From contig NZ_AUMW01000009.1 in the NCBI RefSeq assembly GCF_000430885.1, positions 80,755-144,754 of the forward strand: a DNA stretch of 64,000 nt, given 5' to 3'. How positions within the stretch are numbered: the first letter of the stretch is position 1; each line of letters starts with the position of its first letter. Position numbers and translations under genes: made by a program. Below the pieces are notes generated by a model that was not told the DNA's origin, did not search any database, and saw nothing but the letters and a program-made list of their open reading frames with translations. Positions 35,327 to 44,880 of the stretch are shown here, in pieces. The DNA is from Desulfotruncus alcoholivorax DSM 16058 (GTDB lineage: Bacteria; Bacillota; Desulfotomaculia; Desulfotomaculales; Desulfallaceae).

Positions 35327-35999
35327 TAAATATCATTTCCTTTATTATATCAACCCCGGCGCTGGCGCCGATTCTATTTGCACCCGCCTTAATCATCGCA
35401 AGGGCCTGTTGCAAGGTTTTGATTCCGCCGGATGCCTTAACGCCAACTTGTTTGCCAACTGTTTTGCGCATCAGGGACACATCTTCCACCGTTGCCCCGC
35501 CGGTTCCAAAGCCGGTACTGGTTTTGACAAAACGGGCTCCACCCTTTTCGGCCAGCAGGCAGGCCCGTATTTTTTCCTCTTCGGTAAGAAAACAAGTTTC
35601 AATAATAACCTTAACCAAACCGTCGTGATTATTTGCATAAACCGCTTCCACCACCGCCGCAATATCAGCCAGAACCAGATCATCCAGGCGTTCCTTTAGC
35701 GCCCCGATATTGATCACCATATCTATTTCACTGGCACCTGATAAGACGGCATTACTTGCCTCAAATGCCTTGGACTTAATTGAAGCGGCTCCCAGGGGGA
35801 ACCCGACCACAGCGCACACTGCTACAGCGGAATCGCTGAGTTGTTCCTTTGCCAGTGGTACATAAAACGGGTTAACGCAAACCGCCGCAAAACCGAATTT
35901 TTTGGCTTCATTACAAAGCTTGATGATATCTTCACTTGTTGCCACCGGCTTTAGTAAAGTATGGTCAATCAAACCGGCCATTGCTTGAGCACTTATCAA
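35322..35999 (-). CDS. deoC: deoxyribose-phosphate aldolase
   Basis: 225 residues. The Schiff-base Lys is in VKVIIET (KV-I-ET, about residue 150) and the second Lys in [10 protein letters not shown] (about 180), with CVNPFYV and VVGFPLGA near the start. It splits 2-deoxyribose-5-phosphate into glyceraldehyde-3-phosphate and acetaldehyde. TTG start behind GGGAG. It lies 29 nt after the YbaK-type gene on the same strand. Confidence 0.94.
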   Translation of the reverse strand: MISAQAMAGLIDHTLLKPVATSEDIIKLCNEAKKFGFAAVCVNPFYVPLAKEQLSDSAVAVCAVVGFPLGAASIKSKAFEASNAVLSGASEIDMVINIGALKERLDDLVLADIAAVVEAVYANNHDGLVKVIIETCFLTEEEKIRACLLAEKGGARFVKTSTGFGTGGATVEDVSLMRKTVGKQVGVKASGGIKTLQQALAMIKAGANRIGASAGVDIIKEMIFM

Positions 36000-36028
36000 T
36001 GTTTCATCTCCCTTGGGGATGGCTGCTG

Positions 36029-36487
36029 CTACGACATGCTGACATCAACTAAACTGCCGCCAGTTATCTCCATCAGTTTTTCAAGCGATATCGGCAATAA
36101 AGAATTAGCGCTGCCGGCTGCAGTATAAACCACATTAAATCTTTGCATTGTTTCATCAAGATAAACCGGTATATCTTGAAGCAAATTAAAGGGACAGACA
36201 CCGCCCACCTTGTAGCCGGTCACAGCCTCAACCTCAGTCGAAGAAGCCATTTTGGGCTTGCTGCCCAGCAGAGTTTTGACCTTTTTCTGATCTATTCGCC
36301 TGTCACCCGCTACGACAAACAAACCATATTTATCCCCGGACCGGAATAAAATGGATTTTGCTATTTTGCCCGGTTCAACTCCCAAAACCCTGGCTGCTTC
36401 CTCCACTGTGCCGGTTTTTTCCTTAAAAACAATCGGCTCGATACTGGGATCGTAGGACTGCACATATTCACGCACACGATCAATCAC
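36029..36487 (-). CDS. YbaK/EbsC-type aminoacyl-tRNA deacylase (paralogue 1)
   Basis: About 152 residues, GTG at 36487 behind GGAGG. Contains [32 protein letters not shown] and [10 protein letters not shown], the signature of the Cys-tRNA(Pro)/ProXp-like editing fold. It would hydrolyse mischarged prolyl-tRNAs. A second member of the same type is at 43602-44063, of nearly equal length and matching motif by motif. Confidence 0.88.
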   Translation of the reverse strand: MIDRVREYVQSYDPSIEPIVFKEKTGTVEEAARVLGVEPGKIAKSILFRSGDKYGLFVVAGDRRIDQKKVKTLLGSKPKMASSTEVEAVTGYKVGGVCPFNLLQDIPVYLDETMQRFNVVYTAAGSANSLLPISLEKLMEITGGSLVDVSMS

Positions 36488-36751
36488 AGCTTTTCCCTCC
36501 AAAACTAGCTATCGGCACCATTATACCCGAAAAACACCAGCTTGTCTTCCCGGGGGCAACAACGGCTGTGGCCAGTTTTAGCAAAGCAATTATTTATATT
36601 TTTTCCATTTGAGCCACGCTTTGCATGCTAAAGTAAAATTCTCGTATTTCTTTTAGCTGCTGCCACAAGGATAATAGTCAAATTTTAATCAGCATAACAT
36701 TGTGTCATTCTCTAAAAAATAATATTGAAATAAATCAGGAGGTGTTGAAAA

Positions 36752-37189
36752 ATGCATCATGAATTTGGACCCAACCCCTTTTTACAGCACGCAGTTCGCC
36801 GGGGCCAGATGCTATTGGCGGAGTCTAACAGGTCAGTCGCAATATCCCGCAACCTCGTTTCTGCCTGCGACAATATAATTATGTCTATTAATTCCGGCAA
36901 CCTTCAGGGTGCGCTTAGGGAGGCCCAAAATGCCAGGAATATGTCGGCTCAAATTGCCCAGGCAACCCAACAGTTAAACCAAACCATCAACGAGCGCTTG
37001 GATATGGCCGGTTACATTTTAAATCGAATCCAATTCAAGCTTAATGACCTGTCCAGGGCATTGCAAAGCGTCAGGGAATCAAATACCGGCTACACCAACC
37101 AGGGCGTATACCCCAACCAGGGAGCGTATTTTAACCAGGGCATTACCAACCAGAGCTATTATCAACAGACACAACAGCACATGATGTAG
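36752..37189 (+). CDS. helical protein with NQG-rich tail, probable spore coat component
   Basis: 145 residues, ATG behind AGGAGGTG. A helical N-terminal two thirds (about 1-108, amphipathic, many Asn and Gln) is followed by a tail of short imperfect repeats (NQGVYP, NQGAYF, NQGITNQSYY) rich in Tyr and Gln. Such Tyr/Gln/Asn tails are common in coat proteins. No family recognised with certainty. Monocistronic with its own terminator. Confidence 0.65.
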   Translation: MHHEFGPNPFLQHAVRRGQMLLAESNRSVAISRNLVSACDNIIMSINSGNLQGALREAQNARNMSAQIAQATQQLNQTINERLDMAGYILNRIQFKLNDLSRALQSVRESNTGYTNQGVYPNQGAYFNQGITNQSYYQQTQQHMM

Positions 37190-37208
37190 CATTACTGGGA
37201 CAAGGACT

Positions 37209-37240
37209 AAAAAAGCCGCTTGGTCTAAGCGGCTTTTTTA
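37209..37240. terminator. bidirectional terminator
   Basis: AAAAAAGCCGCTT GGTC TAAGCGGCTTTTTTA, a strong stem with T-runs on both strands between two convergent genes. Confidence 0.85.
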
Positions 37241-37243
37241 GCA

Positions 37244-38488
37244 TTAATCACACTTCCGCCCCTCCTGTATGATATCGTTTATCCTCGTCAAAGCCGGCGG
37301 GTGGCTGTAGCTAAACCAGCGGATGAAGTTCGGCGGGGAAACATCGGAATGGTTTTTAACGGCCAGATTAACTTCAAGCTGAACGGCTCCCGGAACATCG
37401 CCGGTAAGCAGCACAGAAACCCGGTCGGCTTCACGCTCCATCCCCCTGGAAACATAGTTTTGCAGGGGGCTCCCTACAAAAGAGACCAGCAAGAAAAACA
37501 GCACTATCACCGCCCAGGTGTAGGGCGGGTAATATCTGGCTGAGGGCACCATATCCTGTAAAACCAGGAACAGTACCAGCCAGATTAAAAAATTGGCGGC
37601 AACACCCAGTGCCAGGCCTTTGACGATATGTCCCCGCTTCCAGTGGGCCATCTCGTGAGCCACAACGGCTCTTACCTGCTCTATGTGGTAATCGGCAAGC
37701 AGGTTGTCATAAAGCACTATCCGTTTGGTCCCAAACAGGCCGGTGAAGTAAGCGTTGGCCTTGGTGGTTCGCTTGCTGGCATCCATTACCAATACCTGGT
37801 CGACAGGCAGCCGGGCTTTTTGGGAAAGCTGCTGCACCATCGCCGTTATCGCGGGATCCTTAACCGGCTCAAACTTGTTGAATAAAGGAGAAACCAGCAC
37901 CGGCCAGAGCAAACTCTGCAAAACGAGCCAGAGCGACACCAGAGTGGCTGTAATCAGCCACCAGAAGTTCGGCCAGCGCCCGATAATTCCAAAGAGGATG
38001 GCCACCCCGGCGGCGGAAAGAACCAATTCCAGCCCGGCACTTTTAAAATAATCAGACCACCAGGCCCCCAGCGTCTGGGTTGAGAAGCCCCAGTGATGCT
38101 GCCAAAAGAAACCGGTATATAAATCAAAGGGTAGCGAAATTAGTTTTAATAGCAGCCATAAAACTAAAAAAAACAATAGATACGACCATATGGACCGGCC
38201 GGTAATTTGCAGGATGGAACGGGAAACGGCAACGGCCCGCCCACCGAAAACCAGCCGGATCAAAAAAGAAGCCTGGGCCAAAAAACTTAAGGCATACAAT
38301 AACCTGGGCACAAAACTGTATGCCCGGCCGTCATAAACCTGTTGTTTGGAAAAATAATTAAAAACTTCCGGATTTATGCGGCCAGGGAATAAAGTAAACC
38401 AAATATAAAGCAGGCAGAAAAAACCGGCAACAGCGATCAGCAGCAGCCACAATCCATTTGCTTTTAATTGCAGTTTAATCCCTCCCAA
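37244..38488 (-). CDS. M48 family metalloprotease (Ste24/CAAX protease-like)
   Basis: About 410 residues with seven or so membrane helices. The zinc motif HEMAH lies at about residue 280 with the downstream Glu in GMEREADRVS (third ligand), which is the Ste24 pattern. It is an integral membrane zinc protease, probably for membrane protein quality control. Start is uncertain: TTG at 38488 overlaps the GGGAGG; a CTG at 38473 is better spaced (7 nt). Divergent from the small gene at 38565. Confidence 0.9.
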   Translation of the reverse strand: MGGIKLQLKANGLWLLLIAVAGFFCLLYIWFTLFPGRINPEVFNYFSKQQVYDGRAYSFVPRLLYALSFLAQASFLIRLVFGGRAVAVSRSILQITGRSIWSYLLFFLVLWLLLKLISLPFDLYTGFFWQHHWGFSTQTLGAWWSDYFKSAGLELVLSAAGVAILFGIIGRWPNFWWLITATLVSLWLVLQSLLWPVLVSPLFNKFEPVKDPAITAMVQQLSQKARLPVDQVLVMDASKRTTKANAYFTGLFGTKRIVLYDNLLADYHIEQVRAVVAHEMAHWKRGHIVKGLALGVAANFLIWLVLFLVLQDMVPSARYYPPYTWAVIVLFFLLVSFVGSPLQNYVSRGMEREADRVSVLLTGDVPGAVQLEVNLAVKNHSDVSPPNFIRWFSYSHPPALTRINDIIQEGRKCD

Positions 38489-38564
38489 AATGACTTTTCA
38501 TTACCTCCGGAATTGGGGCATAGCAAATTGCCCGGATGAAACAATAATAACAGGAGGTGAAAAA

Positions 38565-38729
38565 ATGAAAGGCAATACGACCAGCTGGGCGGTTCTTGCC
38601 ACAGGCGCGGCTGTAACCGGATTGGGCAGAATCATAGGCGGCTCCCTTGGTGCAGGATTAACCGGATTCGGGCTTGCACATATCGCATTAGGTTTTCTTG
38701 ACCAATTCCGCCCCAGCGTCAAATACTAA
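38565..38729 (+). CDS. small hydrophobic Gly-rich protein, 54 aa
   Basis: ATG behind an ideal AGGAGGTG. The protein (MKGNTTSWAVLATGAAVTG and on) is mostly one or two hydrophobic, Gly/Ala-rich helices with GRIIGGSLGAGLTGFG, ending DQFRPSVKY. It looks like a small membrane or coat-associated protein seen in related spore formers. Function unknown. A strong terminator follows. Confidence 0.7.
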   Translation: MKGNTTSWAVLATGAAVTGLGRIIGGSLGAGLTGFGLAHIALGFLDQFRPSVKY

Positions 38730-38763
38730 AATACACTTGTTAATTTTTACCATTATATCATAT

Positions 38764-38810
38764 AAAAAGCCCCCGGCTAAAAATTATTTCCAGCCTGAGG
38801 GCTTTTTTTT
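38764..38810. terminator. bidirectional terminator
   Basis: AAAAAGCCC..GGCT pairs with AGCC..GGGCTTTTTTTT. It is shared by the small plus-strand gene and the glycyl radical enzyme gene. Confidence 0.75.
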
Positions 38811-38831
38811 GCCCGTTCACTCTTTAATGCT

Positions 38832-41192
38832 TTAAAATGATTTGTGTTCTGTCCTGGCGATTATCTCATCCTGCAGCGCCCTGCTCAAATCACAGAAATA
38901 ATCGCTGTAGCCGGCCACACGGACTATCAGATCCCGGTATTTTTCCGGGTTGGCCTGGGCTTCCCGCAGGGTAGCGGCGTCAACCACGTTGAACTGGATA
39001 TGGTGACCGTCCATTTTAAAGTAAGACCGCACCAGGTGGGCCAGGTTATCTATGCCACTGTCGCCTTCCAGGACCTGGGGCGTAAATTTTTGATTCAACA
39101 GTGTTCCGCCGGTGCGCGCGTGGTCCATCTTGGCCGCGGATTTAATTACGGCCGTGGGACCCTTCCTGTCTGCTCCCTGCACGGGTGAAATACCTTCGGA
39201 CAGAGGTTCGCCGGCCTTTCTTCCATCCGGGGTGGCGCCAATGACAGAGCCGAAGTAAACGTGGCAGGTGGTGGGCAGCAGGTTGATCCTGTATACTCCT
39301 CCCTTGGTATTTTTACGCCCGTTAACCTCGTTGTAATAAATATCAAAAACCATTTTCATAATGTCATCGGCATAGTCGTCATCATTTCCATACCTGGGTG
39401 TTTTATTCAACAGCAGCAGGCGCACCTTTTCCCGGCCCGCAAAATTTACCCGCAGGGCTTCCAGCAATTCCTGCATGGTCAGGTTATGCTGATCGAAAAC
39501 ATGATATTTAATTGCTGAAATACAGTCAGTTATACTCCCCAACCCCACACCCTGGATGTAATTAGTGTTGTAACGGGCCCCGCCGTCGTTATAATCTTTA
39601 CCTTTGGCGATGCAGTCGTCAATTACGATGGAAAGAAACGGCGCAGGCATGTGGGCTGCGTAAAGCCTTTCAATGATATTATTGCCTTTGATCTTAACGT
39701 CAATAAAATATTTTAGCTGCCTTTTAAATGCATCCAGCAAATCTTCTATTGTTTTAAACTGCGCCGGATCCCCGGTTTTAAGGCCGAGCTGTCTACCGGT
39801 GCGGGGGTCAATCCCGTTATTTAAAGTCAGTTCCAGTATTTTTACCAGGTTGAAGTAGCCGGTCAGGATATAACTCTCTTTGCCGAAAGCCCCGGTTTCC
39901 ACACAGCCGCTGGCCCCGCCGCACCTGGCGTCTTCAATGGATTTGCCCTGGCGCAGCAGTTCTTCCACGATCATGTCGGCGTTAAATATAGAAGGCTGCC
40001 CCCAACCCTTCCTGATAATCTTACAGGCCCTTTTTAAAAACCTGTCCGGGTTTTTCTTGCTGAGCTGGATATTGGAGCTGGGCTGGAGAAGCCTCATTTC
40101 GTCTATTACATCCAGGATCAAATAAGTTACTTCATTAACGCCATCCGAACCGTCAGGCTTTAACCCGCCGCTATTAATATTGGCAAAATCAGTGTAGGTG
40201 CCGCTTTCCTCTGCTGTAACCCCGACCTTCGGCGGCGCGGGCTGGTTGTTGAACTTAATCCAAAAGCACTGTAAAAGCTCTCTGGCCTGTTCCTTAGTCA
40301 GAGAACCTTCCTCCAGCCCTTGTTTGTAAAAGGGATACAGGTGCTGATCCAGCCTGCCGGGGTTAAAGGCATCCCAGGTATTTAATTCTGTGATCACACC
40401 CAGGTGGACAAACCAGTAACACTGCAGCACTTCCCAAAAATTGGCCGGAGCATGGGCGGGAACCCGGTGGCAAACCTCCGCGATTTTCTCCAATTCTTTT
40501 TTTCTTGTCGGATTTGATTCGAACCTGGCCATTTCCAAGGCTTTTTCAGCATGCCTGCGGGCAAAAGCAATTATGGCGTCAGCACAAATAGCCATTGCTT
40601 TGAGCTGCTCCTGCTTGTTGTAAGCATCGGGGTCATTCAAGTAATCAAGCTTCTCCAGGCTTTGCGCGATATCTTTTTTAAAGTCTAAAAAACCCTTGCG
40701 GTATATTTTATCGTCCAGAACAGTATGTCCCGGAGCCCTTTGTTCCATAAACTCGGTAAAAATTCCACTGTCATAGGCGTCCTTCCACTCCGCGGTCATC
40801 TGGTCAAAAATGATATCCCTCATCGACCTGCCCCGCCAGAAGGGGATGATCTCTTCTTCATAAACCCGCCTGGCCTCTTCGCTTACGGTATAAGATACTT
40901 TTTCCCTTGAGTTTAATATTTCCAGGTCCTGCAGGCTGTGACAGCACAGCTCGGGGTAGGTGGGGGTTGCTTTAGGGGCGGGACCCCGCTCACCAACGAT
41001 CAACTCCCCGTCACCAATATAAATAGCCTTATTTTCCATAAGGAACTTAAAAGCCAAGGCCCGCAGCACGGGAGCAGAATAGACCCCTGCACTCTTGTAA
41101 AACCTGGTCATCAATTCAGCCCTCTCGGTTGATACCCTCGCTTCGGCCTTCAGGCTTTGCTCCCTCAGTGTGGCAACTCTTTCATTCATCAT
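38832..41192 (-). CDS. glycyl radical enzyme, HypD-like dehydratase
   Basis: 786 residues. Thiyl Cys430 and base Glu432 are in GCVETGAFGKE, and the radical Gly761 is in RVAGYSDYF near the C terminus. Length and the Cys/Glu positions fit trans-4-hydroxy-L-proline dehydratase (HypD; about 785 residues, C434/E436). HypD makes 1-pyrroline-5-carboxylate. The usual neighbour P5C reductase is not in this window, so related amino-acid or polyol dehydratase activity cannot be excluded. ATG behind GGGGG, 2 nt after the activase gene. Confidence 0.85.
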   Translation of the reverse strand: MMNERVATLREQSLKAEARVSTERAELMTRFYKSAGVYSAPVLRALAFKFLMENKAIYIGDGELIVGERGPAPKATPTYPELCCHSLQDLEILNSREKVSYTVSEEARRVYEEEIIPFWRGRSMRDIIFDQMTAEWKDAYDSGIFTEFMEQRAPGHTVLDDKIYRKGFLDFKKDIAQSLEKLDYLNDPDAYNKQEQLKAMAICADAIIAFARRHAEKALEMARFESNPTRKKELEKIAEVCHRVPAHAPANFWEVLQCYWFVHLGVITELNTWDAFNPGRLDQHLYPFYKQGLEEGSLTKEQARELLQCFWIKFNNQPAPPKVGVTAEESGTYTDFANINSGGLKPDGSDGVNEVTYLILDVIDEMRLLQPSSNIQLSKKNPDRFLKRACKIIRKGWGQPSIFNADMIVEELLRQGKSIEDARCGGASGCVETGAFGKESYILTGYFNLVKILELTLNNGIDPRTGRQLGLKTGDPAQFKTIEDLLDAFKRQLKYFIDVKIKGNNIIERLYAAHMPAPFLSIVIDDCIAKGKDYNDGGARYNTNYIQGVGLGSITDCISAIKYHVFDQHNLTMQELLEALRVNFAGREKVRLLLLNKTPRYGNDDDYADDIMKMVFDIYYNEVNGRKNTKGGVYRINLLPTTCHVYFGSVIGATPDGRKAGEPLSEGISPVQGADRKGPTAVIKSAAKMDHARTGGTLLNQKFTPQVLEGDSGIDNLAHLVRSYFKMDGHHIQFNVVDAATLREAQANPEKYRDLIVRVAGYSDYFCDLSRALQDEIIARTEHKSF

Positions 41193-41194
41193 AT

Positions 41195-42058
41195 CTAACC
41201 CCCTATTTTGACCTTTAAACCTTTACCTTGTAAAATACCGGCCAGTTCCGCCACCCGCTCCCCTGTCGGGGGTTCCAGGCCGGGCAGCAGATATGTCCTG
41301 CCGATTCTTTCATATTTATCCATGCCCGCCTTGTGATAAGGCAGAATATTAATTTCCCTGATCCCAAGAGCAGACACGAAATCTCCGGTCTTGTTAATAT
41401 TGCCGTCATCGTCGTTAATTCCCGGTATAACGGGTACACGTACAATGATATTATCATGCTGCGCAGCTAACGCCCGCAGGTTTTGTATAATCAACCGGTT
41501 GGAAACACCGGTGTACTTTTGATGCTTCAAGTCGTCCATCAGCTTTAAATCATAAAGAAACAAGTCTGTACCGGCACTTAATTGCAACAGTTTTTCCAGC
41601 GGGGCAAAGCCGCTGGTTTCAATGGCAGTGTGGATCTCCCTTTTTCTGCATAACTCCAGCAGGCACTGGACAAAATCAGCCTGCAGCAACGGCTCTCCGC
41701 CGGAAAAGGTTACACCGCCACCGGATTCTTCATAAAAAATGAGGTCTTTTTCTATCTCCTTGATTATTTCCGCCGGCTCCACAGTTTTGCCCACCAGTTC
41801 ACGGGCACCGGAACAGCATACACCGGCACAGTTGCCGCAGGCAAGACACTTGCCGTCTCCGGCGGGGCAAACCGTTTTACACTCGCCACAGCCTATACAC
41901 CTGTCGCGATTAAAAAGTATTTCTTTTTTCGCAGACTGGCTTTCAGGATTATGGCACCACCAGCAGCTCAACGGGCAGCCCTTTAAAAACACCGTGGTCC
42001 TGATGCCCGGCCCGTCATGAATAGAATACCTCATAATGTCAAAGATTGTTCCTGTCAA
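41195..42058 (-). CDS. glycyl radical enzyme activase (radical SAM)
   Basis: About 287 residues. SAM cluster motif CPLSCWWCHNPE (CxxxCxxC) near residue 28, then an inserted ferredoxin-like domain with CIGCGECKTVCP and CLACGNCAGVC (about 50-85), and the TFSGGEPLLQ motif. It abstracts hydrogen from the Gly of the enzyme encoded next. Starts probably at TTG 42058 behind GAGGTGG; the frame is open a little further. Confidence 0.9.
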   Translation of the reverse strand: MTGTIFDIMRYSIHDGPGIRTTVFLKGCPLSCWWCHNPESQSAKKEILFNRDRCIGCGECKTVCPAGDGKCLACGNCAGVCCSGARELVGKTVEPAEIIKEIEKDLIFYEESGGGVTFSGGEPLLQADFVQCLLELCRKREIHTAIETSGFAPLEKLLQLSAGTDLFLYDLKLMDDLKHQKYTGVSNRLIIQNLRALAAQHDNIIVRVPVIPGINDDDGNINKTGDFVSALGIREINILPYHKAGMDKYERIGRTYLLPGLEPPTGERVAELAGILQGKGLKVKIGG

Positions 42059-42205
42059 TAAAACCACCTCAAAGAGCAATTTTGCCTGTGGAATAATTAT
42101 AGCATTTAAAAATTGGAGGTGTCAGCCGCCAGGAGAAATTTATCAATGCAATTATCCAGAAAATTTGTTAATCTATATACAATAAAATGAGCGAAAAGGG
42201 GGCAA

Positions 42206-43540
42206 TTGGTTTTGGAAGACTATATCAGGGAGTACATTGGAAGAACACCCGGTTCCCAGGCCATGTACCAGAGGGCAGTTAAGGTTATGCCCGGAGGAGT
42301 TTCCCACAATATGCGATACTTCGCGCCTTACCCTTTATACATAAAGGAAACTGCCGGCTCCAGAATTAAAGACCTCGACGGCAACGAGTACATTGATTTG
42401 TGGATGGGCCATTACACACACATCCTGGGCCACCAGCCCGAAGCTGTGGCCGGGGTGCTGCGGGAAGCGGTGGCCAGGGGTACCCACTGGGGGTTTGTAA
42501 ACCAATACCAGGTTGAACTGGCTGAAAAAATAAACCAAATAGTTCCCTGCGCGGAAATGATGAAATTCGGCGTCTCGGGCACCGAGGCCACCATGTACGC
42601 GCTAAGGCTGGCCCGGGCCTACACGGGAAGAAAGATTATCCTTAAAGCACGGGGAGGCTGGCACGGGGCAAACTCGGAGTTGAGCAAGGCCATACATGAG
42701 CCGATGGATATTCCAGAAAGCGCGGGCATATTACCTGAAGCGGTTCAATATACGGAAACGTTTTCATACAATGACCTGGAAGGTACCGTAGAGGCCATCA
42801 GGAGGGCCGGGAACGACCTGGCCGGAATTATTATCGAGGGTGTGGGTCAGCTGTTCATTCCTCCTGTGCCCGGCTACCTCGAAACTGTGCGTAATGAAGT
42901 ACAAAAAGCCGGCGCTTTATTTATCTTAGACGAAGTTATAACCGGACTACGGCTGTCGCTGCAGGGTGTCCAGGGGCGGTTCGGCGTCAAACCGGATCTT
43001 TGTACCATGGGCAAAGTGCTGGGCGGCGGCATGAATATCAGCTTGGTGGCCGGCAGAAAAGAAATAATGGAACTTGCCGGCCCCACTTCCGGGCTACCCA
43101 AAGGGCAGGGGGTATTGATGGGCGGCGGCACTTTCTCCTGCATGCCGCTAACCATGCTCGCCAGCCTGGCCATGGTCGGCCACTTGGAAGCCAACGCCGC
43201 GGAAATCTACCCCGCGCTGGAGGAAAAAGGCCGACGCGTGCGTGAAGGTGTGGAAAAGGCTTTGAATTCAGCGGGTATCAGGGCAAAATGCACCGGCATC
43301 GGCTCGCTGTTTACCGTCTGCTTCCCGCAAGACGATACCAAGCTGAACAATATTGAAGCAATAGAATCAAGTACCGACACAAAGAAACGAGACCTGGAAT
43401 TCCGCATTAGGATGATGAACAAAGGCATTTACACGGTTTATGGCGGTGGAGCCCTTTCCATGGCCCACACCGGCGAAGATATAGACAGAATCATCAACGC
43501 TGCGGGGGAAACGGGCCTGGAGATGGCGGCAAAACTTTAG
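42206..43540 (+). CDS. class III aminotransferase (glutamate-1-semialdehyde aminomutase-like)
   Basis: 444 residues, TTG start behind AAGGGGG. PLP fold type I: DLWMGHYTHILGHQPEAV, GVSGTEATMYALRLARAYTG, IIIEGVGQ, ILDEVITGLR, and the Lys of MGKVLGGGM that holds PLP. It resembles HemL but is not accompanied by heme genes. It is divergent from the glycyl radical activase gene, so a role in the metabolism of the product or substrate of that enzyme (for example transamination) is possible but not shown. Confidence 0.88.
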   Translation: MVLEDYIREYIGRTPGSQAMYQRAVKVMPGGVSHNMRYFAPYPLYIKETAGSRIKDLDGNEYIDLWMGHYTHILGHQPEAVAGVLREAVARGTHWGFVNQYQVELAEKINQIVPCAEMMKFGVSGTEATMYALRLARAYTGRKIILKARGGWHGANSELSKAIHEPMDIPESAGILPEAVQYTETFSYNDLEGTVEAIRRAGNDLAGIIIEGVGQLFIPPVPGYLETVRNEVQKAGALFILDEVITGLRLSLQGVQGRFGVKPDLCTMGKVLGGGMNISLVAGRKEIMELAGPTSGLPKGQGVLMGGGTFSCMPLTMLASLAMVGHLEANAAEIYPALEEKGRRVREGVEKALNSAGIRAKCTGIGSLFTVCFPQDDTKLNNIEAIESSTDTKKRDLEFRIRMMNKGIYTVYGGGALSMAHTGEDIDRIINAAGETGLEMAAKL

Positions 43541-43553
43541 CCAAATCACTTAC

Positions 43554-43587
43554 AAAGCCTGCTCGGGCTTTTGCCGAAGCAGGCTTT
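43554..43587. terminator. bidirectional terminator
   Basis: AAAGCCTGCT..CGG pairs with CCG..AGCAGGCTTT; it separates the aminotransferase gene from the convergent YbaK-type gene. Confidence 0.75.
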
Positions 43588-43601
43588 AATCTTTTTATGC
43601 T

Positions 43602-44063
43602 TTAAGCGGGAAGGACGTCCACAACCGAGCCACCGGTAATTTCGCAAAGCTGGTCAAAGGTAATCGGCAGCGCCGAGTGCGGAGTGCCCGCCGCAATGTA
43701 TACCACCTCGAAACGTTTAATTGATTCATCGAGATAAACAGGCACAGACTGTTTTAGGGCAAACGGACAGACCCCGCCAATGGGATGGCCGGTAACCTCT
43801 TTTACCTCCTCGGCGGTGGCAAGCCTGGGCTTGCCGCCCAGCAAAACCTTAACCTTCTTGGTATTGGCCCGCACGTCTCCGGCTGTGACAAACAAGGCGT
43901 AATTATCACCCGCCCTGAATAGAATTGTTTTGGCAATCATGGCGGGCTCCACGCCCAGCGCCCGGGCCGCTTCCTCCACCGTCGCCGTCTTTTCGCTAAA
44001 TTCAATGGGAACAAGCTTCGGATCAAATTTACTTATGTACTCCTTTACGCTGTCGATAGACAC
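43602..44063 (-). CDS. YbaK/EbsC-type aminoacyl-tRNA deacylase (paralogue 2)
   Basis: 153 residues, GTG behind AAGGAG. Motifs ATVEEAARALGVEPAMIAKTILF, KKVKVLLGGKPR and GHPIGGVCPF mirror paralogue 1 at 36029-36487. It presumably edits mischarged prolyl-tRNA; two copies may divide substrates (for example Cys and Ala). It lies 27 nt after the HAD hydrolase gene on the same strand. Confidence 0.88.
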   Translation of the reverse strand: MSIDSVKEYISKFDPKLVPIEFSEKTATVEEAARALGVEPAMIAKTILFRAGDNYALFVTAGDVRANTKKVKVLLGGKPRLATAEEVKEVTGHPIGGVCPFALKQSVPVYLDESIKRFEVVYIAAGTPHSALPITFDQLCEITGGSVVDVLPA

Positions 44064-44090
44064 CTTTTACTCTCCTTCCCCATAATTATT

Positions 44091-44804
44091 TTAAAAAATA
44101 TCCGTTTCCGCCAGCCAGCCTGCCAGTTCATCAAGTTTTCCGGCCCAGTCCGGTTTAATGGCCGATTGGCCGTTATCTATTAAATGATCGGTTACCAGGT
44201 AAGTTCGAAAACCAAGATAGCCTGCCACCATATCCTTCCCAACATCGTTGCCAACCATCAGGCATTCCTGTGGATTCAGCTTTAACCTGGAGATTATCTC
44301 GCTGTAGTACTCCTGATACGGCTTGCAAAAGTGCATGTCCTCATAACTGGTGACAAATTCCCAAGGCAAATCGTCAACCCCGGCCCAGGCCATCCGGTCC
44401 ATAACGGCCGAGCGGGGGAACACCGGATTAGTTGCCAGCACAATTCTGGCACCCTTATTCAGCGCGGCCAGAACAGCTTTACGCGCACTTTCGCTAGGTT
44501 TGGCCACCCAGGACAGGTTGCGGAATTGTTCCGCGTAAAAGCTTTCAATCAATGGTGTCAGGCTATCTATACAATCGCTCAGCCTGTTACTAAAATCAGC
44601 CCAAAACACTTCGGAATTAGTCCTTTGGGGATCACGGTCATGCAGCATCCGATATGTGCTGGAAAGTAAAGCTGTAGTAAACCGTTGCGGCTCAACTAAC
44701 GGGATCGCTACGCCGGCAACTTCTTTTAAGTAGATATTCATAAACTCCTGTGTATCTAATTGCAATAGGGTTCCGTCAAGATCAAACAAAACCGCCTTCA
44801 CCAA
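44091..44804 (-). CDS. HAD superfamily hydrolase
   Basis: 237 residues. Motif I VLFDLDGTLLQLD at the N terminus, motif II LATN near residue 120, Lys in motif III and motif IV VGNDVGKDMVAGYL. A phosphatase of small phosphorylated metabolites, YjjG/Gph-like. It starts at TTG 44804 or GTG 44801 behind AGGTG. Cotranscribed with the YbaK-type gene. Substrate unknown. Confidence 0.85.
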   Translation of the reverse strand: MVKAVLFDLDGTLLQLDTQEFMNIYLKEVAGVAIPLVEPQRFTTALLSSTYRMLHDRDPQRTNSEVFWADFSNRLSDCIDSLTPLIESFYAEQFRNLSWVAKPSESARKAVLAALNKGARIVLATNPVFPRSAVMDRMAWAGVDDLPWEFVTSYEDMHFCKPYQEYYSEIISRLKLNPQECLMVGNDVGKDMVAGYLGFRTYLVTDHLIDNGQSAIKPDWAGKLDELAGWLAETDIF

Positions 44805-44880
44805 TAAGCACCTACCCCCTGTAACAAATACGTTAATAGCTTTTAGAGAAAGTATACCATAAAACTGAAATTAACTTTAA

